64,000 bases of DNA from NCBI RefSeq assembly GCF_965644225.1, contig NZ_CBFFRJ010000004.1:13857-77856 (forward strand), given 5' to 3'. Below, piece after piece: positions 32,569 to 40,008 of this stretch (position 1 is the stretch's first letter; every line of letters begins with the position of its first letter). Source of the DNA: CBFFRJ01 sp965644225 (GTDB lineage: Bacteria > Pseudomonadota > Gammaproteobacteria > Enterobacterales > Enterobacteriaceae). Both the position numbers and the translations under genes were made by a program. The notes below the pieces were generated by a model. That model made no database searches. It was not told where the DNA came from and was given only the letters and a program-made list of their open reading frames with translations.

Positions 32569-34986
32569 TTATGCCTGGCTGAACTGGCGGAACAGCGCTT
32601 TTCCTTTAAGCAAACGCGTCCCCAGCCAGCCGCCACACACCGACAGCAACAGTGCGCCGGATAACGGCAGGATGGCCCACAAGCGCCAGTCCGGCTCCCA
32701 GGGGAAGTCAAAGACCCAGGTTTGCAGCGCTGCCAGCGCCGTTTCCGCGCCAATCGCCGCCACCAGCCCGGAGACAAACCCAAGCAGCGCGAACTCACAC
32801 CATAGCGTGGTACGCAGCAGTCGCTTGCCCGCTCCGAGCGTGCGGTAGACCACCAGCTCCTGATGACGCTGACGCATTCCCACCTGCACCTGCGCCAGCA
32901 GCAGCAAAATGCCGCAGGCGGTGACCAGCACCACCATCACCTCCAGCGCGCGGCTGACCTGATCCAGCACCTGACCGACCTGTTTCAAAATTGCGCCAAT
33001 GTCCAGCAGGCTGATGGTCGGAAACTCACGGTTAAGCTGGGTGAGCATGCTATTGCCATTTTGCCAGCGGAAGCTGGTCAGCCAGCTTTGCGGCTGCCCG
33101 TCCAGTGCGCCCTGCGGGAAAATAAAGAAGAAGTTAGGGCGCAGACTTTCCCAGTCCACTTTACGCAGGCTGGTCACTTTGGCCGTAAACTGCTCGGTGT
33201 CGCCGGTAAAGGTCAGGCTGTCTCCGAGCTTCAGTTTAAGCCGCTTCGCCAGCTCCTGCTCAATCGAAACCTCTCCCTGTTCTGGCGGCCAGGTCCCTGC
33301 GGTTACGCCAGCATTCTCGACGTCTTTGCTCTGCCATGTCAGATTCAGCTCACGGCTAAGGGACTCATCGCTCTTCTCGTCAGTGTCCTGGCGGTTAATT
33401 TGCGTCAACCGGGCACGGACAATCGGCCAGAACGCCTGCGGGATCACATGGTGTTCAGAGAGAAACGCTTTAACCGGCACTACCTGTTCCGGGGCAATGT
33501 TGATCAGAAAATAGTTCGGGCTTTCCTCTGGCAACTGCTGCTGCCATCTGTCCAGCAGATCCCCGCGCAGCACCAGCAGCATCGCCAGCAGCATAAAAGA
33601 GAGGGAAAAGGCCGACAGCTGGCTCAGCGTCGACCACGGCTGACGCAGTAACCGGTTAACCGCCAGGCGTAACGGCAGTGCCCTGAGCGTCAGCTTTTTC
33701 ATGACGCGCAGCAGCAGCCAGCCCACCACGCCGCAAACCAGCGCCAGCACCACGGCACCCGCCAGTACTGACCACAGCAGCATACTTGCGCCCATCAACC
33801 AGGCAAGGAGCAACACCGCCACGCTACAAATAACGGGCAGGTAAAACTTGAGCGGCCAGACGTCGGCCACCGCATCGCGACGCAGCACCCGCAGCGGTTG
33901 CGTTGCCAGCAACAGGCGATAGGGACGCAGCCCGACCAGCAGCGAGATAATACACATCGCGCCAATCGACCACAGCCATGGCCAGCCGCTGGCCGCCGGC
34001 AGCGCCACCGGTAGCACCGGTTTGAGCAACAGCATCAGCACACGTTCAAAACCGAGGCCAATCACGCCGCCGGTCAGCGCCGACAGCGCCAGCACCATCA
34101 ACCACTGGCCGACAATCAGCTTGCGCAGTTGCGCCCTGCCCGCGCCCAGGGTTTTAAGCACCGCGACCAGGTCGTAGCGGCTACGGCAGTAATGGCCCAT
34201 CGCCACCGCCACTGCGGCAACCGCCAGCAGCATGGTCAGCAGGGCTGAAAGCAACAGGAACTGCTGCGAGCGCTGCAAAGATTTGCCGAGCGCCCCTTCG
34301 TCCTGCTCCAGTCCGTACCAGCGATGTTCGGGTTTCAGCTGCGGCAGCAGCCATTTTTCGTAGGCTTCCAGTTGTGCTGGCGTACCGGCAAACTTTATCC
34401 GCCAGCTCACCCGACTGCCCGGCTGCACCGCCCCTGTTTTAGCGACATCCGCCGTGTTCATCAGTAAACGGGGAGCCATCTCAAAGGGATTAAACCCGGA
34501 GTCCGGCTCCTGAATCACCTCTCCGGCGATACGTAAGCTGGCATCACCCACCTCAATGTTGTCACCGGTTTTCAGATTGAGAAGCGCCATCAGCCGTGGG
34601 GCCAGCAGTACCGTTCCGGCTTCAGGCTTCACCTGCGGCGGCGTGGTTTGCAGCTCACCGTATAGCGGGTAGAGATCGTCAACGGCTTTGACGTTAGCCA
34701 GTTGCGGCGTATCTCCCGCAAAGGTCATGGTGGAAAACGAAATCTGCTCGCTGACTTTAAGCCCGGTTTTACGGGCTTCCTCCAGCCAGGCGGCTGGGAT
34801 TTCACGGGAACTACGTAACGCCCGATCGCCAGCTAAAAACTCCCGGCTCTGCTGGCTTAAGCCTTTTTCCATGCGATCGCTGATATTGCCGAGCGCCAGC
34901 ACACAGGCCACCGCCAGGCTCAGTGCCAGCCAGACAATCAGCAGCGAGGGCGATCGCCACTCGCGCCAGAACCAACGCGCAATCAT
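32569..34986 (-). CDS. ybbP: ABC transporter permease YbbP
   Basis: This 805-residue inner-membrane protein is of MacB/FtsX type: TM1 near residue 20, a large periplasmic domain, three membrane segments with an FtsX core (about 250-400), a second periplasmic domain, and a final FtsX core (about 680-800). Length and order match E. coli YbbP. It partners with the ATPase YbbA, whose stop overlaps its start as ATGA. The family acts mechanically on envelope substrates; the YbbAP substrate, possibly linked to TesA lysophospholipase activity, is unproven. Confidence 0.95.
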   Translation of the reverse strand: MIARWFWREWRSPSLLIVWLALSLAVACVLALGNISDRMEKGLSQQSREFLAGDRALRSSREIPAAWLEEARKTGLKVSEQISFSTMTFAGDTPQLANVKAVDDLYPLYGELQTTPPQVKPEAGTVLLAPRLMALLNLKTGDNIEVGDASLRIAGEVIQEPDSGFNPFEMAPRLLMNTADVAKTGAVQPGSRVSWRIKFAGTPAQLEAYEKWLLPQLKPEHRWYGLEQDEGALGKSLQRSQQFLLLSALLTMLLAVAAVAVAMGHYCRSRYDLVAVLKTLGAGRAQLRKLIVGQWLMVLALSALTGGVIGLGFERVLMLLLKPVLPVALPAASGWPWLWSIGAMCIISLLVGLRPYRLLLATQPLRVLRRDAVADVWPLKFYLPVICSVAVLLLAWLMGASMLLWSVLAGAVVLALVCGVVGWLLLRVMKKLTLRALPLRLAVNRLLRQPWSTLSQLSAFSLSFMLLAMLLVLRGDLLDRWQQQLPEESPNYFLINIAPEQVVPVKAFLSEHHVIPQAFWPIVRARLTQINRQDTDEKSDESLSRELNLTWQSKDVENAGVTAGTWPPEQGEVSIEQELAKRLKLKLGDSLTFTGDTEQFTAKVTSLRKVDWESLRPNFFFIFPQGALDGQPQSWLTSFRWQNGNSMLTQLNREFPTISLLDIGAILKQVGQVLDQVSRALEVMVVLVTACGILLLLAQVQVGMRQRHQELVVYRTLGAGKRLLRTTLWCEFALLGFVSGLVAAIGAETALAALQTWVFDFPWEPDWRLWAILPLSGALLLSVCGGWLGTRLLKGKALFRQFSQA

Positions 34987-35669
34987 GCTTCCTCCCGCAG
35001 TTCACCGTTCACCAGCCGCAAACGACGGTCGCAGCGGGCGGCAAGCTGAGGATCGTGGGTGACCAGAATTAAGGTGGTGCCATATTGCTGGTTCATGGAG
35101 AAGAGGAGATCGGCGATTCTGTCACCGGTTTGTCGGTCAAGGTTACCCGTAGGTTCATCGGCAAAAAGCAGCGCTGGCTGGCCGTTAAAGGCGCGGGCCA
35201 GCGCCACGCGCTGCTGTTCACCGCCGGAAAGCTGCGCGGGAAGGTGGTCAAGACGCTTACCCAGCCCCAGCTCTTCGAGCAACGCTTTGGCGCTGGCCCG
35301 GCTTTGCGCGCTGTTTTCACCACGCAGAAGGGCCGGAAGCTCGACGTTTTCCAGTGCATTGAGGGTAGGAATTAACATAAAGGACTGGAAAACAAAGCCC
35401 ACGTTCTCCGCTCTGAGCCTTGCGCGAGCCTCTTCATCCATCGCGTGCAGGGGCTGACCGAGCAGCGTGACTTCACCGCTGCTGCCGTCGTCAAGCCCGG
35501 CGAGGATCGCAAGCAACGTGGACTTACCGGAGCCAGACTCCCCGATAAGCGCGATGGTCTGCGCCCGTTTGACAACAAGCTCAACTCCGGTAAGGATGGA
35601 AAGTTCATGATCCCCCTGACCGACGGACTTCTTAAGATGATGAACTTCAACAATGTTTTCCGCTGGCAT
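34983..35669 (-). CDS. ybbA: ABC transporter ATPase YbbA
   Basis: This 228-residue ATPase is of LolD/MacB type with Walker A GESGSGKST near residue 43, signature LSGGEQQRVALAR near 146 and Walker B ALLFADEPTGNLD near 165. It is identical in length to E. coli YbbA. It drives the YbbP permease. Its first 33 bases overlap the start of the divergent tesA gene, so the two genes have interlocked start regions. Confidence 0.95.
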   Translation of the reverse strand: MPAENIVEVHHLKKSVGQGDHELSILTGVELVVKRAQTIALIGESGSGKSTLLAILAGLDDGSSGEVTLLGQPLHAMDEEARARLRAENVGFVFQSFMLIPTLNALENVELPALLRGENSAQSRASAKALLEELGLGKRLDHLPAQLSGGEQQRVALARAFNGQPALLFADEPTGNLDRQTGDRIADLLFSMNQQYGTTLILVTHDPQLAARCDRRLRLVNGELREEA

Positions 35670-36263
35670 TTGGCCTTCCTTTTTCTACTTTTATTCAGCG
35701 TGCGCGCCGTCGCAGCGGACACGTTACTGGTTCTGGGAGACAGCCTGAGCGCAGGCTATCGTATGGCTGCCAGTACCGCCTGGCCGGCGTTACTCAATGA
35801 CAAATGGCAGCAGAAGCCGGCGGTCATTAACGCCAGTATCAGCGGCGACACTTCGCAGCAAGGGTTGGCACGTCTGCCCGCGCTGCTCAAAAAACATCAG
35901 CCGCGTTGGGTGCTGGTGGAGCTTGGCGGTAACGATGGTTTGCGCGGCTTTGCCCCCCAACAAACGGAGGCGACGCTGCGCACCATTTTGCAGGCGGTCA
36001 AAGCGGCAAATGCCCAGCCTTTGCTGATGCAAATACGGCTGCCCGCCAACTACGGTCGCCGTTATACTGAGTCGTTCAGCGCCCTTTATCCTAAACTTGC
36101 CAAAGAGTTTGATATTCCTTTGTTACCGTTTTTTATGGAAGAGGTCTATCTGAAACCACAATGGATGCAGGATGACGGTATTCACCCCAATCGCGATGCC
36201 CAGCCCTTTATTGCTGACTGGATGGCAACCCGGTTGGCTCCATTAGTTAATCACGACTCCTGA
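35637..36263 (+). CDS. tesA: Acyl-CoA thioesterase I / lysophospholipase L1
   Basis: This 208-residue periplasmic SGNH hydrolase has a signal peptide ending at AVA-A, block I GDSLSAGY with the nucleophile Ser, block III GGNDG and block V DDGIHPN with the catalytic Asp and His. It cleaves acyl-CoA thioesters, lysophospholipids and some esters, and is also known as protease I. The ATG at 35637 gives exactly the E. coli protein, lies within ybbA's 5' end, and is preferred over longer in-frame starts. Confidence 0.96.
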   Translation: MMNFNNVFRWHLAFLFLLLFSVRAVAADTLLVLGDSLSAGYRMAASTAWPALLNDKWQQKPAVINASISGDTSQQGLARLPALLKKHQPRWVLVELGGNDGLRGFAPQQTEATLRTILQAVKAANAQPLLMQIRLPANYGRRYTESFSALYPKLAKEFDIPLLPFFMEEVYLKPQWMQDDGIHPNRDAQPFIADWMATRLAPLVNHDS

Positions 36264-36291
36264 TTTATCAGGGATGCTTTCAGGTAAAGTT

Positions 36292-37059
36292 ATGCAAAAA
36301 ACGGTCTTAATTACAGGATGTTCCAGCGGAATTGGTCTGGAAAGCGCGCTTGAGCTTAAGCGTCAGGGCTTCCGTGTGCTGGCCGCCTGCCGTAAAAGCG
36401 ACGATGTGGCGCGGATGAATCAGCTGGGATTTACCGGCGTGTTACTGGATCTCGACTCGCCAGAGAGTGTGGAGCATGCCGCCGACGAAGTGATCGCCCT
36501 GAGCGAAAACCGGCTGTACGGTATCTTTAACAACGCGGGCTTCGGCGTCTATGGTCCGCTGACCACCATCAGCCGCGAGCAGATGGAACAGCAGTTTTCC
36601 GCCAACTTCTTTGGCGCGCATCAGCTGACCATGCGCCTGCTGCCTGCGATGATCCCGCACGGAGAAGGGCGTATTGTGATGACCTCTTCGGTGATGGGAT
36701 TGATCTCCACGCCTGGACGCGGCGCCTATGCCGCCAGTAAATATGCGCTGGAGGCCTGGTCCGATGCACTGCGCATGGAACTGCGCCATTCCGGTATCAA
36801 AGTCAGCCTGATTGAACCCGGCCCCATTCGCACCCGCTTTACCGAGAATGTGAACCAGACCAGCGACAAAGCGGTGGAAAACCCCGGCATTGCCGCACGT
36901 TTTACCCTCGGGCCGGAGGCAGTTGTCGCCAAAGTGCGCCATGCTTTTGAAAGTCCGAACCCGAAATTACGTTACCCGGTGACCCTGGTGACCCACGCCG
37001 TCAGCCTGCTAAAACGCCTGCTGCCCGCGCGCGTAATGGATAAAATTTTACACGGGTGA
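36292..37059 (+). CDS. ybbO: SDR-family oxidoreductase YbbO
   Basis: This 255-residue short-chain dehydrogenase has cofactor motif GCSSGIG near residue 9, NNAG near 82, a catalytic Ser in MTSSVMG and YAASK near 147. E. coli YbbO reduces aldehydes with NADPH. ATG 36292 has AGG eight bases upstream; an in-frame ATG at 36274 also exists and E. coli annotations use even longer forms. It follows tesA by 28 bases and may be cotranscribed with it. Confidence 0.93.
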   Translation: MQKTVLITGCSSGIGLESALELKRQGFRVLAACRKSDDVARMNQLGFTGVLLDLDSPESVEHAADEVIALSENRLYGIFNNAGFGVYGPLTTISREQMEQQFSANFFGAHQLTMRLLPAMIPHGEGRIVMTSSVMGLISTPGRGAYAASKYALEAWSDALRMELRHSGIKVSLIEPGPIRTRFTENVNQTSDKAVENPGIAARFTLGPEAVVAKVRHAFESPNPKLRYPVTLVTHAVSLLKRLLPARVMDKILHG

Positions 37060-37116
37060 GTTGAAGGCGCGCCGCCTGTCCCCATCTATGCGTAAACACT
37101 TAACAGAGAATGCCCC

Positions 37117-37971
37117 ATGTCTGTACAGAACATCGTCAACATTAACGAAGCAAACCTGCACCCAACGCTTGAGCAGTCCGCCACTATTCCGGTGCTGTTC
37201 TATTTCTGGTCCGAGCGCAGCCAGCACTGTCTGCAACTGACCCCGATACTTGAAAGCCTGGCCGCGCATTATAACGGGCAGTTTATTCTGGCGAGGGTGG
37301 ACTGCGATGCCGAGCAGATGCTCGCCTCCCAGTTTGGTCTGCGGGCGATCCCAACGGTCTACCTGTTCCAGAACGGCCAGCCGGTCGATGGTTTCCAGGG
37401 GCCGCAGCCGGAAGAAGCCATTCGTGCGCTGCTGGATAAGGTTCTTCCGCGTGAAGAAGAGCTGAAAGCCCAGCAGGCTATGCAGCTGATTGAGGCAGGC
37501 AATCATGCCGATGCCCTGCCGCTGCTGAAAGATGCCTGGCAGTTGTCGAATCAAAACAGCGAGTACGGTCTGCTGCTGGCAGAGACGCAGATTGCTCTCA
37601 ACCGCTCAGACGAGGCGGAAGCGGTGCTGAAAACCATTCCGCTGCAGGATCAGGACACCCGTTATCAGGGCCTGGTCGCGCAAATCGAGCTACTGAAACA
37701 GGCCGCGGATACCCCGGAAATTCAGCTGTTACAGCAGCAGGTTGAGCAAAATCCGGCGGATGCACAGCTGGCAACGCAGCTGGCCTTGCAGCTGCATCAG
37801 GTCGGGCGTAATGAAGAAGCGCTGGAGCTGTTATTCAGCCATCTGCGCAAAGATTTGACGGCGGCAGAAGGTCAGGCGCGCAAAATGTTGCAGGAAATTC
37901 TTGCCGCTCTCGGTACCGGTGATGCCCTGGCCGCTAAGTATCGTCGCCAGCTCTACTCCCTGCTTTATTAA
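37117..37971 (+). CDS. cnoX: Chaperedoxin CnoX
   Basis: This 284-residue protein (formerly YbbN) has a thioredoxin-like domain (residues 1-110) followed by tetratricopeptide-type helices. The active-site position reads SQHC instead of CGPC, the feature known from E. coli CnoX, which lacks normal thioredoxin activity. It acts as a holdase activated by chlorine stress, protects cysteines of clients and hands them to GroEL and DnaK. A perfect 13-base-stem terminator follows. Confidence 0.95.
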   Translation: MSVQNIVNINEANLHPTLEQSATIPVLFYFWSERSQHCLQLTPILESLAAHYNGQFILARVDCDAEQMLASQFGLRAIPTVYLFQNGQPVDGFQGPQPEEAIRALLDKVLPREEELKAQQAMQLIEAGNHADALPLLKDAWQLSNQNSEYGLLLAETQIALNRSDEAEAVLKTIPLQDQDTRYQGLVAQIELLKQAADTPEIQLLQQQVEQNPADAQLATQLALQLHQVGRNEEALELLFSHLRKDLTAAEGQARKMLQEILAALGTGDALAAKYRRQLYSLLY

Positions 37972-37982
37972 TCCCGCCCGCT

Positions 37983-38018
37983 AAATTTGGGGATCGCGCT
38001 GTTATGATCCCCAAATTT
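37983..38018 (+). terminator. Terminator after cnoX
   Basis: AAATTTGGGGATC (37983-37995) and GATCCCCAAATTT (38006-38018) form a perfect 13-base stem with a ten-base loop, followed by GTTTAG. It separates cnoX from qmcA. Confidence 0.85.
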
Positions 38019-38056
38019 GTTTAGAATGAGTACAAATTAAACAGGAGGTTTATTTG

Positions 38057-38974
38057 ATGCTTATTGTTATCCCTATTTTTATCTTTGTGGCGCTGGTGAT
38101 TGTCGGCGCGGGAGTCAAAATCGTCCCGCAAGGATATCAGTGGACGGTTGAACGTTTTGGCCGTTATACCCGCTCACTTCAGCCTGGCCTGAGCCTTGTT
38201 GTGCCCTTTATGGACAGGATTGGTCGTAAGATCAATATGATGGAGCAGGTTCTCGACATCCCCTCTCAGGAAATTATCTCCAAAGATAACGCCAACGTCT
38301 CCATTGATGCGGTCTGCTTTATTCAGGTAATTGACGCGCCCAAAGCCGCCTATGAGGTGAGTAACCTGGAACAGGCGATCATTAACCTGACCATGACCAA
38401 CATCCGTACGGTGCTCGGCTCAATGGAGCTTGATGAAATGCTCTCCCAGCGTGACAACATCAACACCCGTCTGTTGCATATCGTCGATGAAGCAACCAAT
38501 CCCTGGGGTATCAAGATAACCCGTATCGAAATCCGCGATGTCCGCCCACCGGCTGAGCTGATTGATGCCATGAACGCCCAGATGAAAGCGGAGCGAACCA
38601 AGCGCGCCTATATTCTGGAAGCCGAAGGGATCCGTCAGGCGGAGATTGTTAAAGCGGAAGGGGAAAAACAGTCAAAAATCCTCAAGGCCGAGGGTGAGCG
38701 CCAGTCCGCCTTCCTTGAAGCGGAAGCCCGTGAACGTTCGGCAGAAGCCGAAGCTCGCGCGACGCAAATGGTTTCTCAGGCGATTGCCGCCGGGGATATT
38801 CAGGCGATTAACTACTTTGTGGCGCAGAAATACACCGAAGCGCTGCAACAGATTGGCTCAGCCAATAACAGCAAAGTGGTGATGATGCCACTGGATGCCA
38901 GCAGCCTGATGGGCTCGATCGCCGGGATTGCCGAGCTGGTGAAAGACAGCACCAGTGAACGGAAAAAATCATGA
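38057..38974 (+). CDS. qmcA: SPFH/stomatin-family membrane protein QmcA
   Basis: This 305-residue protein has one N-terminal membrane segment (about residues 2-22), an SPFH/band-7 domain (about 25-190) and a long alanine/glutamate-rich coiled coil. The family forms large membrane-associated rings and associates with proteases such as FtsH. ATG 38057 is preceded by GGAGG and gives the E. coli length. It overlaps ybbJ by four bases; SPFH and NfeD proteins commonly work in pairs. The fetAB genes that accompany this locus in E. coli are missing. Confidence 0.95.
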   Translation: MLIVIPIFIFVALVIVGAGVKIVPQGYQWTVERFGRYTRSLQPGLSLVVPFMDRIGRKINMMEQVLDIPSQEIISKDNANVSIDAVCFIQVIDAPKAAYEVSNLEQAIINLTMTNIRTVLGSMELDEMLSQRDNINTRLLHIVDEATNPWGIKITRIEIRDVRPPAELIDAMNAQMKAERTKRAYILEAEGIRQAEIVKAEGEKQSKILKAEGERQSAFLEAEARERSAEAEARATQMVSQAIAAGDIQAINYFVAQKYTEALQQIGSANNSKVVMMPLDASSLMGSIAGIAELVKDSTSERKKS

Positions 38975-39435
38975 TTGCTCAGCTCTTTGAGCATGCCTGG
39001 ATCTTCTGGCTGAGTCTTGGAGGTCTGTTACTGGCCGCCGAGATGCTCGGCGGCAATGGCTATCTGCTGTGGAGCGGCATTGCCTCGGTGCTCACCGGCC
39101 TGCTGGTCTGGGCCGTTCCTTTTGGCTGGGAGTGGCAGGGCGTACTCTTTGCCGTTTTGACGATTATCGCCGCCTGGCTCTGGTGGTTATGGCTGTCAAA
39201 ACGGGTGCGGCAGCAAAAACCGGCCGATGCAGCCCTCAATCAGCGCGGACAACAGCTGGTAGGTCGCCGCTTCACGCTTGAGGAAACGCTGATCAACGGA
39301 CGGGGACATATCCGCGTCGGCGACAGCTCCTGGCCGGTGAGTGCTGATGAGGATTTTCCATCAGGATCTAAAGTTGAAGTCATTGCCGTTGAAGGCATTA
39401 CGCTTCGTATCAAGCTTTACGTTGCTGTCCAATAG
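38971..39435 (+). CDS. ybbJ: NfeD-family protein YbbJ
   Basis: This 154-residue protein has three closely spaced hydrophobic segments (about residues 7-75) and a soluble C-terminal OB-fold (about 90-152) with the pattern GRRFTLEETLINGRGHIRVGD. It belongs to the short NfeD type without a protease domain. The start overlaps the qmcA stop as ATGA, so it is coupled to its SPFH partner. Role in membrane organisation is inferred from the family. Confidence 0.93.
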   Translation: MIAQLFEHAWIFWLSLGGLLLAAEMLGGNGYLLWSGIASVLTGLLVWAVPFGWEWQGVLFAVLTIIAAWLWWLWLSKRVRQQKPADAALNQRGQQLVGRRFTLEETLINGRGHIRVGDSSWPVSADEDFPSGSKVEVIAVEGITLRIKLYVAVQ

Positions 39436-39488
39436 TCATGGATAAGCGCGTGGCTCCTGCTCGCCGCGCGCTATTATGCTTAATTCAC

Positions 39489-39899
39489 TCAGGCATTCGC
39501 TTTCTGGTGACAACAACCGGAGAGATTCTCAATGATCGGACAATCTGCGCCGTCATCGCCAGGGCAGGCGTCCGCCAGCGAGAGCAGTTGCTTGCGCATC
39601 GACTCCAGTTCAACAATATGCCGCTCGATCTCTGCCACTTTTTGCAGGGTACGCGCTTTGACATCCGCACTGTGACGCGCCGGATCGTTAAACAGGTTCA
39701 CCAGCTCGCCACACTCTTCGAGATTGAATCCCACCTGCCGCGCCTGGCGTAATAACGTTAATTCAAAAATGTGCTGTTGCGTGTAGCTGCGATAGCCGTT
39801 GTCCCCGCGCAGCGGAGGAGTCACCAGCCCCTTATCTTCATAAAAGCGAATGGCTTTAGTGGTCAGCCCGGTTTTTTGCGCCACGATACTGATATTCAC
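39489..39899 (-). CDS. cueR: Copper-responsive MerR-family regulator
   Basis: This 136-residue protein has an N-terminal winged helix (ISIVAQKTGLTTKAIRFYEDKGLV), dimerisation helix and the C-terminal metal loop with two cysteines in ACPGDDGADC, the Cu(I)/Ag(I)/Au(I) pair of CueR. The start is GTG at 39899, giving MNIS as in E. coli; the open frame upstream would run through the copA promoter. It activates copA (and cueO elsewhere) by twisting over-long promoters. Confidence 0.95.
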   Translation of the reverse strand: MNISIVAQKTGLTTKAIRFYEDKGLVTPPLRGDNGYRSYTQQHIFELTLLRQARQVGFNLEECGELVNLFNDPARHSADVKARTLQKVAEIERHIVELESMRKQLLSLADACPGDDGADCPIIENLSGCCHQKANA

Positions 39900-39909
39900 A
39901 TTTCCCCCC

Positions 39910-39940
39910 TTGACCTTCCCCTTGATGGAAGGTTTAACCT
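39910..39940 (+). promoter_or_regulatory. copA promoter with CueR site
   Basis: TTGACC (39910-39915) and TAACCT (39935-39940) are separated by 19 bases, the over-long spacer of MerR-type promoters. The spacer region holds the dyad ACCTTCC (39913-39919) / GGAAGGT (39927-39933), the CueR binding site. Confidence 0.9.
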
Positions 39941-40008
39941 GTTCCACAGTCAACACAGGTGATTAATCAGGTCAATCTTCATACGACCAATCATACAGGA
40001 AATAAATT

